Below are positions 32,139 to 41,355 of a stretch of 64,000 bases of DNA, one piece after another. Source of the DNA: Lachnoclostridium sp. An131. GTDB lineage: Bacteria; Bacillota; Clostridia; Lachnospirales; Lachnospiraceae. Numbering within the stretch: the stretch's first letter is position 1; each line of letters opens with the position of its first letter. The notes under the pieces are model-generated. The model was not told the DNA's origin, searched no databases, and worked only from the letters and a program-made list of their open reading frames with translations. The translations under genes and the position numbers were made by a program. The stretch covers positions 1-64,000 of the forward strand of contig NZ_NFLI01000020.1 of the NCBI RefSeq assembly GCF_002160825.1, read 5' to 3'.

Positions 32139-34334
32139 ATGTCATATGTAATTGCGCTGGCGGGAAATCCCAACTGCGGAAAAACAACTTTATTCAACGA
32201 CCTGACAGGTTCCAGGCAGCGTGTCGGAAACTGGCCGGGCGTAACGGTTGACAAAAAGGAAGGTACATATAAGAAGAATAAGGAAATCAATATCATGGAC
32301 CTTCCGGGAACCTATTCCCTGTCCCCGTACTCTGCCGAGGAGATTATCGCCAGAGATTATATCGTCATGGAGAAGCCGGATGCGGTGATCGATATTGTGG
32401 ACGCAACCAGTATCGAGCGCAACCTGTATCTGACGCTTCAGATTATCGAGACTGGAATTCCTACGGTTGTCGCCCTGAACATGATGGACGAAGTGGAAGC
32501 CAGAGGAGACAGGATTAACGCAGAGAAGCTGTCAGAGATTCTCGGCGTTCCGGTCGTTCCGATTGTGGCCCGTAAAGGCAAGGGCGTTCCGGAACTGATG
32601 GCCCAGGCCGTGGAAGTGGCGAAGGCGAAGAAGGCCCCAAAGAAGCTTCCGATTTTTGACGACAAGCTGGACGCGACGGTTGCAAAGATCAAAGAGGCTC
32701 TGGATGCGGCCGGCGAGGCTGACAGCGCCTGGAAGGCTGTCAAGCTGCTGGAGAACGACGAGAAGGTTGGCGAGAAGGTTTCCGCCGAGCTGAAGAGCCA
32801 GGCGGAGAAGATTGTGGCTGATGCCTATGGCGCAGGCGCGGATCTGGAGGCTGTGGTAGCGGACCAGCGTTATCAGTATATTTCCAAGGTCGTGAAGGAC
32901 ACAGTCAAGAAAGGAAAGACCGGTCATGTGGAGACTACCTCTGACAAGGTGGATAAGATCCTGACCAACCGGATTCTGGCCCTTCCGATCTTTGCGGTGG
33001 TGATGTATATCCTGTTTGCCTGCACGAACAGCGAAAACTTCCTGTTCCTTGGCATCAACAGCCCGGGTATCTGGCTGGCCGGCGTGGTGGAGACTGCCTG
33101 GGGCTGGGTAACCGGTCTGGTGGAAGGCCTGGTAGCAAACGCTTCTCCGTGGGTGTATTCCCTTGTGATTTACGGCATCATGGGCGGTATCGGCGCTGTG
33201 CTCGGCTTCCTGCCGCTGATTTTGGTGCTGTACGTACTGGTGTCCTTCCTGGAGGACTGCGGATACATGGCCCGTGTAGCCTTCGTGCTTGACCGTATTT
33301 TCCGTAAATTTGGTCTGTCCGGCCGCGCGTTTATTCCGCTGCTGCAGGGCTTCGGCTGCTCTGTTCCGGCTGTTATGGCTACCCGTACCATGGAGTCTGA
33401 GAAGGACAGAAAGATTACGACTATCCTCTGCGGCTTTATGCCCTGCGGCGCGAAGCTGCCGATTTTCGCCCTGATTGTTTCCACCCTGTTTGCGGACAGC
33501 AATCAGACGGCTGTTACTTACTCTCTTTATGTGTTCAGTATTGTGGTTGCGATTATCGTGGCGCTGCTGCTGAATAAGCTGGTGTATAAGGATGACACCT
33601 CCAACTTTATCATGGAGCTGCCCCAGTACCGTATTCCTACCGTAAAGACGATTGCACTGCACGGCTGGGAGAAGGTAAAGGCCTATGCGCAGAAGGCCGG
33701 AACCGTAATCTTCGTTTCCACGATTCTGATCTGGTTCCTGTCCAACTTTAACATCGATTCCTTCAACGGAAACAATGCGGCCGCCAATGAAGACGGAAGC
33801 ATCATGTGCGAGATGGACGACAGCTTTATGGCTTCCCTGGGCGGTGTGCTCGCTCCGATCTTTACGCCTCAGGGCTTCAACGAGTGGAGACCGGCGGCAG
33901 CTATCGTGACAGGCTGGATTGCGAAGGAGAACGTAGTAGTTACCTTCTCACAGCTGTACAGCGAGGATGTCACGCCGGAATATCTGGAAGGCTTCTTCTC
34001 CCAGTACAGTCCGGAGGAGCTGGAAGAGCTGGGCTTTGAAGGAGGCGTATACGACGCGGAAGCGGCTCCGGACATTTATTCCGAAAGCATCCTGTTTGAG
34101 GGCGCTGACGAGAATGCGCTGCCGACTCTGCATGAGGATATCCCGACCAAATCCGCGGCTTACGCCTATATGGTATTCAACCTTCTGTGTATGCCCTGCT
34201 TCGCGGCAGTGGGCGCCATGAAGCGTGAGCTGAAGACCTGGAAGGAGCTTGGAAAGGCGGTAGGCGTACAGATGCTGACCGCGTATGTAGTCTCCCTTCT
34301 GGTAAATGTGGTCGGCGGACTGTTTATGAACTGA
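32139..34334 (+). CDS. feoB: Ferrous iron transport protein B
   Basis: Fe(II) transporter of 731 residues. The N-terminal G domain has GNPNCGKTT (G1), WPGVTVDKKEG, DLPGTYSL (G3) and NMMDE (G4). A helical GDI-type region follows, then the polytopic membrane part with two Gate domains (PLILVLYVLVSFLEDCGYMAR, GFGCSVPAV, FMPCGAKLPIFA). The soluble insertion before the last membrane segments is acidic. ATG 32139 after GGAGGA is preferred over an ATG at 32076 upstream. The partner feoA genes precede it, and a Cys-rich FeoB-associated peptide follows after a small Fur-like gene. Confidence 0.97.
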   Translation: MSYVIALAGNPNCGKTTLFNDLTGSRQRVGNWPGVTVDKKEGTYKKNKEINIMDLPGTYSLSPYSAEEIIARDYIVMEKPDAVIDIVDATSIERNLYLTLQIIETGIPTVVALNMMDEVEARGDRINAEKLSEILGVPVVPIVARKGKGVPELMAQAVEVAKAKKAPKKLPIFDDKLDATVAKIKEALDAAGEADSAWKAVKLLENDEKVGEKVSAELKSQAEKIVADAYGAGADLEAVVADQRYQYISKVVKDTVKKGKTGHVETTSDKVDKILTNRILALPIFAVVMYILFACTNSENFLFLGINSPGIWLAGVVETAWGWVTGLVEGLVANASPWVYSLVIYGIMGGIGAVLGFLPLILVLYVLVSFLEDCGYMARVAFVLDRIFRKFGLSGRAFIPLLQGFGCSVPAVMATRTMESEKDRKITTILCGFMPCGAKLPIFALIVSTLFADSNQTAVTYSLYVFSIVVAIIVALLLNKLVYKDDTSNFIMELPQYRIPTVKTIALHGWEKVKAYAQKAGTVIFVSTILIWFLSNFNIDSFNGNNAAANEDGSIMCEMDDSFMASLGGVLAPIFTPQGFNEWRPAAAIVTGWIAKENVVVTFSQLYSEDVTPEYLEGFFSQYSPEELEELGFEGGVYDAEAAPDIYSESILFEGADENALPTLHEDIPTKSAAYAYMVFNLLCMPCFAAVGAMKRELKTWKELGKAVGVQMLTAYVVSLLVNVVGGLFMN

Positions 34335-34372
34335 GTCTTTTAAACTGACAGAAACGAAAGAATGGAAAAGAG

Positions 34373-34426
34373 CCGGCACAGAATATGCTATATCCTGTGC
34401 CGGTTTCAAAAAAAGTATGGTATAAT
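34373..34426 (+). promoter_or_regulatory. feoB terminator followed by promoter of the Fur-like gene
   Basis: CCGGCACAG (34373-34381) pairs with CTGTGCCGG (34395-34403) plus TTT. An extended -10 element TGGTATAAT (34418-34426) follows without a clear -35, giving the short Fur-like gene its own start. Confidence 0.6.
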
Positions 34427-34452
34427 GAATGACAGGGAAGGAAAGTCAGAGC

Positions 34453-34704
34453 ATGAGTCAGGAAATGATTATCAACCGTTTAAAGGAGCGGGGGTTCCGG
34501 ATTACGAAACAGAGAAGACTGATTATCAGCACCATATTGGAAAATGACTGTTCCTGTTGTAAGGAGATCTATTATCAGGTCCGGGAAAAGGACCAGGCGG
34601 TTGGAATTGCAACCGTGTACCGGATGATAAAGACCCTGGAAGAGGCAGGCGTCATTGACCGGAGAAACATGTATCGAATCGGAGATGTGAAGGAGGAAGA
34701 TTGA
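34453..34704 (+). CDS. Short Fur-like winged-helix protein lacking the dimerisation domain
   Basis: An 83-residue protein. It matches the Fur N-terminal DNA-binding domain: GFRITKQRRLII, CKEIYYQVREKD and GIATVYRMIKTLEEAGVI, then stops just after the winged helix (MYRIGDVKEED). The C-terminal metal-binding and dimer domain (usually about 55 more residues) is absent, with no trace of it after the stop. ATG 34453 after GGAAGGAAAG is preferred over ATG 34429, which overlaps the -10 element. It may be a truncated relic or a naturally short regulator. Confidence 0.75.
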   Translation: MSQEMIINRLKERGFRITKQRRLIISTILENDCSCCKEIYYQVREKDQAVGIATVYRMIKTLEEAGVIDRRNMYRIGDVKEED

Positions 34705-34705
34705 T

Positions 34706-34867
34706 ATGACAGATATCATTGTACTTTTAGTAGTTGCGGCAGCGTTGGTTTTCTGTATCCGTTCTATTATCCGCAATAAAAAGCGCGGAGGCTCTTCCTG
34801 CGGCTGTGCAGGCTGCAGCGGCTGCAGCAGCGCCTGCGCCTGCGGGGATAAGAGGAAAAATCCGTAA
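34706..34867 (+). CDS. FeoB-associated Cys-rich membrane protein
   Basis: A 53-residue protein: one membrane segment (about residues 3-22), a basic stretch RNKKRGG, then a Cys-rich tail with CGCAGCSGC and CACG (six cysteines plus one in the membrane segment). This is the layout of the small FeoB-associated Cys-rich proteins found beside clostridial feoB, thought to help iron delivery. AGGAGGA nine bases upstream and a 1-bp gap to the preceding stop support translation. Confidence 0.88.
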   Translation: MTDIIVLLVVAAALVFCIRSIIRNKKRGGSSCGCAGCSGCSSACACGDKRKNP

Positions 34868-34879
34868 TACAGGCTAGGG

Positions 34880-35668
34880 TCATCTTTTCATCGTATAGAT
34901 TTCTTTATCATTTTTATCGATTTCAAAGCTCTCCGGGGATATTCTAATCAGCCTGGTTCCGACGGGCATATCAATATACTTAAAAATATCCGAATCTAAT
35001 TGCTGCCATACGGCGCCTACGCTCAGGAGGCTGATATTCTGATAGTCTGAACAATATTCATCGTCTTCGTTTCCGGCGGTAAAAACCCAGCCGCTGTCTT
35101 TTTCATCACAGGGCTCCTGCCTTTCCATATAGCCGACCTTCCAGCCCTCCTCCGTGATCCTTTTTGAAACGCAGGCATTTAAAGCTAAGATTTCTCTTCT
35201 GTTTATCCAAACCATGTAATCCCTGCGCCTGTCTGTGAATTCGCGGAGCATGTCACTGCCGGGCTCAATATCTGTACAGATATCCTCCACGTCTGCGTCC
35301 CATATTCCTTTATCATCTGCTTCGTTTCTCAATATAGCGGCCAATGCAGCGATATCCGCTTCCGCTGCCTCGATACAGATGCTTACCTCCTTGAGGAGCC
35401 TTTTCCCTTTTTCATCGTAAAGATATAATACGGCGTTTCCATCCGGAAAAAGCATCAATTTGGCAGCGCCCAAATTGTCTGCGTCATTATAAAACACCAT
35501 AAAAGCCGGCAGTCTGTCGTTTACATACCAGTCAAATTCGGTGCCATTATTTCCATTCATATAAAAAACGGCCCCATTTTTTTCTAAATCGCTTTTTTTA
35601 ACATGAGGCAGATAGAAGGCCATATTCTGCGCCATGATTTTCTGGATTTCCTTCACTATTTTGTTCAT
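34880..35668 (-). CDS. DUF2185 (Imm33-like) domain protein
   Basis: A 262-residue cytoplasmic protein. The C-terminal part (about 165-255) has the pattern of DUF2185/immunity protein 33: ACVSKRITEEGWKVGYM, DSGWVFTAGNEDDEY, then YQNISLLSVGAVW. The N-terminal 150 residues have no family I can name (contains NGTEFDWYVNDRLPAFMVFY). Imm33-type proteins can be toxin immunity proteins, but no toxin gene is nearby. The start is taken as the ATG at 35668 because the GGAGG ribosome site lies just upstream, overlapping an earlier in-frame ATG at 35686. Confidence 0.7.
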   Translation of the reverse strand: MNKIVKEIQKIMAQNMAFYLPHVKKSDLEKNGAVFYMNGNNGTEFDWYVNDRLPAFMVFYNDADNLGAAKLMLFPDGNAVLYLYDEKGKRLLKEVSICIEAAEADIAALAAILRNEADDKGIWDADVEDICTDIEPGSDMLREFTDRRRDYMVWINRREILALNACVSKRITEEGWKVGYMERQEPCDEKDSGWVFTAGNEDDEYCSDYQNISLLSVGAVWQQLDSDIFKYIDMPVGTRLIRISPESFEIDKNDKEIYTMKR

Positions 35669-35898
35669 AGCGGTTTCCTCCGTCATTTTATTTCGCTGTT
35701 GAGGTCTGAGGGTTCCTGTCAGCTTATGGTAGCATATCGGCAGGCGATTTTCAATTTCCTCAGGATTTTCCTGTAAAAAATTTTGCGGTTATGTGAAAAT
35801 AGCAGGAGGCTGAGAAAATTGCAAGCAGAGGATAGAAACTTCTATTTAGCTCTGTGCCGGAATAAAATGAAAGGAAATCAGGTACAGGTCGTGTTGAA

Positions 35899-37116
35899 GT
35901 GAAGAAAATGTTCCGTATTCTGCTCATGGCAGCCCTCGTCTTAAGCCTTTCTCTGCAGGCCTACGCGCAGACAGAGACGGCTGGGCAGGAGACGCCCTCT
36001 GAGCTTCGCCAGCTTTACGCGCAGTCCGCGGTTCTGATGGACGCGGATTCTGGGCGTATTTTGTTTGAGAAAAACGGGTATGAACAGAGGCCCATGGCCA
36101 GCACTACCAAGATCATGACGCTGATCGTTACACTGGAGAATGCCAATCTGGACGAGATTGTGGCCGTGTCGGAGTATGCGGCCGGAATGCCTGATGTGCA
36201 GCTTGGCATCCGGGCGGGAGAACAGTACCGGCTGGAGGATCTGCTCTATTCCCTGATGCTGGAATCCCACAATGATTCCGCCGTGGCGATTGCGGAGCAT
36301 GTGGGAGGCTCGGTGGAGGGCTTTGCGGCCATGATGAACGCCAAGGCCAGAGACATCGGCTGCTACGACACCTATTACATAACGCCTAACGGCCTGGACG
36401 CTGAGGATGAGAACGGTGTCCATTCCACCACAGCGGCGGATCTGGCCCGCGTGATGCGCTACTGCATCTGCCAGTCGCCGAAAAAGGATGAATTTCTGAA
36501 AATCACCCGGACAAATGCCTACAGCTTCGGGGATGTGGAGGGGCTTCGGAATTTTACCGTGGGAAACAAGAACGCTTTCCTGGGTATGATGGAAGGAGCT
36601 CTTTCGGGAAAAACAGGCTTTACGAATAATGCGGGCTACTGCTACGTGGGAGCACTGGAACGGGACGGCAGGACCTTTATTGTGGCGCTTCTGGCCTGCG
36701 GCTGGCCCAATAACCGGAGCTATAAATGGAGCGATACCAGAAAGCTTATGAGCTACGGGCTGGAAAACTACCAGTATCAGAATGTATGGCAGGATGTGAT
36801 GCTGGGGAGCATTCCGGTGGAAAACGGGATTCCCGAGAGCGGGAATCTGCAGGATGAAGCGTATACGGGGCTGAAGCTGGCGTCAGAGGAGCCGGACCTT
36901 GCGCTTTTGCTGGCGGAGGGTGAAGAGGTTCAGGTAAAGACAGAGCTTTCGGAAAGCCTTACGGCTCCCGTGGAGCCGGGCATGATCGTGGGGAGCGTCT
37001 GCTATTATCTGAATGGGACGGCGGTGAAGGCTTATCCCATAGAAGCGGTGGATGCGGTGGAGGAGCTGACGCTGCGGTGGTGTTTTTTCAAAACGGCAGA
37101 AAAGCTTTTTCTGTAG
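35899..37116 (+). CDS. D-alanyl-D-alanine carboxypeptidase (second copy)
   Basis: A 405-residue peptidase S11-type penicillin-binding protein. It has a signal peptide (MKKMFRILLMAALVL, to about residue 24) and active-site motifs STTK, SHN (in ESHNDSAVAIAEH) and KTG (in SGKTGFTNNAGY). A C-terminal beta domain and amphipathic tail (FFKTAEKLFL) follow. It differs from the copy at 19755, whose second motif is SAN. The start is GTG 35899 or ATG 35908; neither has a strong ribosome site. No spore-specific feature can be confirmed. Confidence 0.92.
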   Translation: MKKMFRILLMAALVLSLSLQAYAQTETAGQETPSELRQLYAQSAVLMDADSGRILFEKNGYEQRPMASTTKIMTLIVTLENANLDEIVAVSEYAAGMPDVQLGIRAGEQYRLEDLLYSLMLESHNDSAVAIAEHVGGSVEGFAAMMNAKARDIGCYDTYYITPNGLDAEDENGVHSTTAADLARVMRYCICQSPKKDEFLKITRTNAYSFGDVEGLRNFTVGNKNAFLGMMEGALSGKTGFTNNAGYCYVGALERDGRTFIVALLACGWPNNRSYKWSDTRKLMSYGLENYQYQNVWQDVMLGSIPVENGIPESGNLQDEAYTGLKLASEEPDLALLLAEGEEVQVKTELSESLTAPVEPGMIVGSVCYYLNGTAVKAYPIEAVDAVEELTLRWCFFKTAEKLFL

Positions 37117-37160
37117 CATGTATTCTGTGTGCGGCGGATTTCAGAAAACCGGATAGGGCG

Positions 37161-37196
37161 GGAATGCCGGGACATAATCCCCCGGATAGGCATTCC
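37161..37196 (+). repeat. Hairpin downstream of the second carboxypeptidase gene
   Basis: GGAATGCCGGG (37161-37171) pairs with CCCGG...GGCATTCC (37181-37196) with a 3-nt bulge. No T-run follows. The rest of 37117-37342 holds no gene; no clear promoter for the binding-protein gene was found. Confidence 0.55.
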
Positions 37197-37342
37197 TGGC
37201 ACTGAAGCCAGAAGAAAATTCTCAGTATTGGAGAAAACATCCCCGGGGGCGGCTTGTGCGGAGAAAAAAGTGGCCTTAAAATAGGCTTGATAAAAATACA
37301 GAGACTTATGAAGGCGTTTTATACTGCAGGAGGGAATGAAGA

Positions 37343-38926
37343 ATGAAAGGTACAAAGAAGATTCTGGCGCTGCTTTTGTGTCTGGCTATGGCCGGCACAC
37401 TGCTTTCGGGCTGCGGAGGAAGCGAAGACAGCGCGGATGGAACAGGCAGCAGGGGAGGAAGCAAAAGTCTGGTCATCGGAACAGGACAAAGCTGCGGCAC
37501 CCTGGACCCTCTCCAGAGCTACGACGGCTGGTACGCGGTTCGTTTTGGCTTTGGCCAGACGCTCACAAAGCTGAATGACGATTTTTCTGTATCTGGCTGG
37601 CTTGTGGAGGATGACTATACGGTAAACGAGGACAATACGGTCTGGACCTTCACAATTCGGGATGATGTGACTTTTTCCAATGGAGCGAAGCTGACGGCAG
37701 AGCTGGCAAAGGCGTCTCTGGAGAATGTTTATGAGAATGGTACGAGAGGCACGGAGTATTTCACGCCTGCGTCCATAGAGGCAGAGGGCCAGACGCTTAC
37801 GATCACCACGGAGAACCCCGAGCCGATTCTGCCGAACAAGCTGGCGGATCCGTATTTTACGATTATCGATACCACGGTGGATATGACGAATATCGCGGAT
37901 GAAGGTCCCATAGGGACAGGCCCCTTTGTGGTGGAATCCTTCGATCCGACCACGAAGGAGACTGTAGTGGTGAAAAATGAAAACTACTGGGGCGGTGAGG
38001 TCCTCGTGGATCAGATTACCTTTGTCTATACGGAGGATCAGTCCACGCTGACCATGGGGCTTCAGTCTGGAGACTTTGACGCGGTGTACAATGTGAGCAT
38101 GACCAGCATCGGAGACTTTGAGGATAACGACGACTATATCATCGTGAGAACTGCCAGCGGCCGCACTACCCATGGCTTTATGAACCAGAACGGCGTGCTG
38201 GGAGACGAGACGCTCCGTCAGGCGATCATGCGTTATATCAATAAGGAATCCTACTGTGAGGATCTTCTGAACGGGGAGTACGTGGTGGGCAAGACGCTCC
38301 TGACTTCCGCGTCGGCCTACGGCTATGACGAGCTCACCGATATCAACGCCTATGATCCGGAGAGCGCGGTGCAGCTTCTGGACGAAGCCGGCTATGAGGA
38401 TATCGACGGGGACGGCTTCCGGGAGACTCCTGACGGGGAAGAGATCAATCTGCGTTTTGTATACTACACCGGACGGCCGGAGCAGCAGATTGTAGTGGAG
38501 GCCACACAGCTTGAGCTTGCCCGGCTTGGCATTCAGGTGACGCCGGAGGTACATGACACCCAGACGGTTATCGACATGCTGGGAAGCGGCGACTACGATA
38601 TGCTTTGCATGAGTATTAACGTGCTGAACTGTGGCGATCCGGAGAACCATATGACGACCTACTTCAAAACGGGCGGCAGCTACAATGCCTCCGGCTATTC
38701 CAGCGCGGAATTTGACGCGATCATGGACGAGCTGACAGTGACGGCAGATCCGGAACAGCGGGTAGAACTGGTCAAGGAAGCAGAGCAGATCCTGATGGAT
38801 GACAGCGTCTGTATTTACTACTGCTATCCGATTATGAATTTTGTCACAAAGAGCAGTGTGAGCGGAATCACAAGCACGCCCGCAGATTTCTACTGGGTAA
38901 GCGAGGATACGGATGTTCAGGTATAA
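37343..38926 (+). CDS. ABC transporter substrate-binding lipoprotein, family 5 (nickel/peptide type)
   Basis: A 527-residue family 5 solute-binding lipoprotein (lipobox LSGC, then a Gly/Ser linker). Family features are LDPLQSYDGW, PIGTGPFVVESFDPTTKE and LRQAIMRYINKESYCEDLL. Such proteins bind peptides, nickel or metal-chelate complexes. No permease is adjacent, but a NikBCDE-type set without its own binding protein begins 6 kb downstream (45094), so this is its probable partner. GGAGGG supports the start. Confidence 0.88.
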   Translation: MKGTKKILALLLCLAMAGTLLSGCGGSEDSADGTGSRGGSKSLVIGTGQSCGTLDPLQSYDGWYAVRFGFGQTLTKLNDDFSVSGWLVEDDYTVNEDNTVWTFTIRDDVTFSNGAKLTAELAKASLENVYENGTRGTEYFTPASIEAEGQTLTITTENPEPILPNKLADPYFTIIDTTVDMTNIADEGPIGTGPFVVESFDPTTKETVVVKNENYWGGEVLVDQITFVYTEDQSTLTMGLQSGDFDAVYNVSMTSIGDFEDNDDYIIVRTASGRTTHGFMNQNGVLGDETLRQAIMRYINKESYCEDLLNGEYVVGKTLLTSASAYGYDELTDINAYDPESAVQLLDEAGYEDIDGDGFRETPDGEEINLRFVYYTGRPEQQIVVEATQLELARLGIQVTPEVHDTQTVIDMLGSGDYDMLCMSINVLNCGDPENHMTTYFKTGGSYNASGYSSAEFDAIMDELTVTADPEQRVELVKEAEQILMDDSVCIYYCYPIMNFVTKSSVSGITSTPADFYWVSEDTDVQV

Positions 38927-39032
38927 TCGGAATAATTCAGTACCTTCACAGCAGTTGCGCATAATCTGAAATCATTCAGCTGACGGAGGCCAGCGACATC
39001 GATTCGGTCCGGGGGAGACTTGAGGTGAGAGT

Positions 39033-39983
39033 ATGAGAATCGGAAAGACAGAGATACAGGCAGGAGAAAAAAGAACGGGCTTTCTCCCGGTGGAGGGAAA
39101 CGGGGCCTCTCCGCCCTTTACCGTGATACGGGGAGGCGAAGGAAAGACGGCTCTTGTGACGGCAGGAGTGCATAATGCGGAATATCCGGGAATCCAGGCG
39201 GCCATAGAGCTGGCGGAAGAACTCGTGCCGGAGCAGGTGAAGGGGACGGTGATTATCGTTCCCCTGGTGAATGTCAGCGGCTTCGAGCGGCGGACTATGA
39301 GCACGGTGTATGAGGACGGGAAAAATCTGAACCGGGTATTTCCCGGCGCAGTCCTTGGCACGGCGGCGGATCGCACGGCGGCCGCCGTGGTATCGGAGCT
39401 TTTTTCCAGGGCAGATTGCTATATCGATCTGCACGCGGGGGACGGCTACGAGGATCTGCACCCGTACGCGTATTATGTGGGGCCTGTGGATAAAAAGGTC
39501 CGGGAGACGTCGTTTCAGATGGCGCGCCGCGTGAACGCGGAGTATCTGGTAGAATCCTCCTGTACTACCGGGGGAGCCTACAACTATGCCAGCGCCGCCG
39601 GGATTCCCAGCATCCTGATTGAGAGGGGAGGCCGGGGACTCTGGAGCCGGGAAGAGGTGGAGGAAGATAAGAATGACGTCAGGCGGGTTCTTTCTTATTT
39701 TGGCATTCTGGAGGGAGAGGCGGAGCCTGTGCGGGAGCAGACTGTGTTCCGGGAGGTTGTCTATGAGAACGCTCCGGAGAGCGGCTGCTGGTATCCGGCT
39801 TTCCGTCCGGGAGAGCGCGTCAGAAAGGGCGATACGCTGGGGGAGATCCGCGATTATTTCGGAAGGACTGTCCATGTATGTACGGCAAAAGGGGACGGTG
39901 TTCTTCTGTATCAGACGGTCAGCCTGACGCTTCTGAAGGGCGGTCCCATGGCGGCCTATGGCCTCTGGCCGGAGGAGGGCTGA
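39033..39983 (+). CDS. Succinylglutamate desuccinylase/aspartoacylase-family zinc hydrolase
   Basis: A 316-residue AstE/AspA-family zinc carboxypeptidase-like protein. Zinc-site elements are AGVHNAEYPG (family H-x-x-E motif), NLNRVFPG and YIDLHAGDG. The family removes acyl groups from amino acids. Placed between a family 5 binding protein and a siderophore-type importer, it may process an imported N-acyl amino acid or metal chelator; that is inference. GAGGTGAGAGT precedes the ATG. Confidence 0.85.
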   Translation: MRIGKTEIQAGEKRTGFLPVEGNGASPPFTVIRGGEGKTALVTAGVHNAEYPGIQAAIELAEELVPEQVKGTVIIVPLVNVSGFERRTMSTVYEDGKNLNRVFPGAVLGTAADRTAAAVVSELFSRADCYIDLHAGDGYEDLHPYAYYVGPVDKKVRETSFQMARRVNAEYLVESSCTTGGAYNYASAAGIPSILIERGGRGLWSREEVEEDKNDVRRVLSYFGILEGEAEPVREQTVFREVVYENAPESGCWYPAFRPGERVRKGDTLGEIRDYFGRTVHVCTAKGDGVLLYQTVSLTLLKGGPMAAYGLWPEEG

Positions 39984-40018
39984 ATGTATTCTGACGGAAA
40001 AGAAGGGAGAGAGGCAGC

Positions 40019-40186
40019 ATGGAGACAGCGGCCAGGAAAGGGGATCTGACGAAAGGGCCTGTCGGGAAGCAGCTTCTTTTATTCGCCCTGCCGCTTTTGG
40101 GAGCGAGCCTGATCCAGCAGCTTTATAACACGCTGGATCTGCTGTTTGTAGGAAACCTTTTGGGAAAGGGAGGAATTTCAGGATGA
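40019..40186 (+). pseudogene. N-terminal remnant of a MATE-family efflux transporter
   Basis: Fifty-five codons that read as a MATE transporter N-terminus: LTKGPVGKQLLLFALPLL then SLIQQLYNTLDLLFVGNLLG, and then stop. A full MATE protein has about 450 residues. The frame ends at TGA 40184-40186, overlapping the start codon (40183) of the next lipoprotein gene, so the join lies immediately upstream of that gene and supplies its ribosome site GGGAGG. It probably records a deletion. Confidence 0.8.
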
Positions 40187-41355
40187 AGAAGAGAAAGGCG
40201 CTGGCATGTCTGCTGGCTTTGGGAATACTGGCGGGAGCCGCAGGCTGCGGACAGTCTGCGCAGAATGGAGATACGGCTGCGGAGGATACGCAGAGCGCGG
40301 AGACAGACGCGGCGGAGACAGCGGAGACGGAAACGGCGGAGGCAGATACAGACGCGGCGGGAACCCGGCTCATCACGGACAGCGAGGGACGGGAGGTGGA
40401 GATCCCCGAGAAGGTAGAGAGCATTGTCTGCCTGAATGTGGGAGCCCTGCGCTATACCTGCTATATGCAGGCTCAGGATCTGGTGATCGGAGTGGAGGAT
40501 TATGAGAAGGAACAGTCCATTTCCAGAGGCTACAATTATGTGAATTTCGAGCTGTTCCAGGATCTGCCGGTGGTGGGTAATAACGGGGAGCACTACCCGG
40601 AGGAGATTATCTCTGCGGATCCGGACGTGATCGTCATGTCTGCCTATGATGACAGCGACGCAGACAGTCTGCAGGAGAAGACCGGGATTCCGGTGGTAGT
40701 GGTTCCGGGAAGCGACAGTATGATGGACGAGGGAGCCTACGAGACCTTCCGGGTCATGGGAGAGCTGTACGGAAGGGAAGACCGCGCCCAGGAGCTGATC
40801 GATTACATGGACAGCATAAAAGAGGATCTGGAGACGAGAACGGCGGATGTGGCGGAAGAGGACAAGCTGACAGCCTATGTGGCAGGAGTCAGCTATAAGG
40901 GAGCCCATGGCTTTGAGGGCACGGAGGCCGGATATGGCCCCTTCGCGGCGATAAACGCAAAAAACCTGGCGGATGAGACGGGACAGACAGGCCCCTTTGA
41001 CATTGATCCGGAGCAGGTGCTTGCCTGGGACCCGGATGTGATTTTTGTAGATTTTAACGGGCTTGATCTGGTGAACGAGGATTATGCGTCGAACCCGGAG
41101 TATTATGAGCAGCTTACCGCCGTGCAGGAGGGCAGGGTATATTCCCAGATCTCCTTCCGTTCCAGCGCTTCGAATCTGGACACGGCGCTGGCGGACACCT
41201 ATTACGCTGCTTCGGTTCTTTATCCGGAGCAGTTTGCGGACGTCGATCCGGAGGAGAAGGCGGCGGAAATCTTTGAAATGCTGCTGGGAGAGAATTTTTA
41301 CGAGGACCTGAAGGCGAATGGCTATGAATTCAGACAGATTACCATTGGAGAATAA
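40183..41355 (+). CDS. ABC transporter metal-chelate (siderophore-type) binding lipoprotein
   Basis: A 390-residue family 8 binding protein (FepB/BtuF type). It has a lipobox AAGC, a long acidic Thr/Ala/Glu linker (residues 26-60), then LITDSEGREVEIP, DPDVIVMSAYDDSDADSL and DPDVIFVDFNGLDLV. It is encoded with a FecCD permease and ATPase. The ligand could be a siderophore, cobamide or another metal chelate. The start codon overlaps the end of a MATE remnant, which carries the ribosome site. Confidence 0.9.
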   Translation: MKKRKALACLLALGILAGAAGCGQSAQNGDTAAEDTQSAETDAAETAETETAEADTDAAGTRLITDSEGREVEIPEKVESIVCLNVGALRYTCYMQAQDLVIGVEDYEKEQSISRGYNYVNFELFQDLPVVGNNGEHYPEEIISADPDVIVMSAYDDSDADSLQEKTGIPVVVVPGSDSMMDEGAYETFRVMGELYGREDRAQELIDYMDSIKEDLETRTADVAEEDKLTAYVAGVSYKGAHGFEGTEAGYGPFAAINAKNLADETGQTGPFDIDPEQVLAWDPDVIFVDFNGLDLVNEDYASNPEYYEQLTAVQEGRVYSQISFRSSASNLDTALADTYYAASVLYPEQFADVDPEEKAAEIFEMLLGENFYEDLKANGYEFRQITIGE

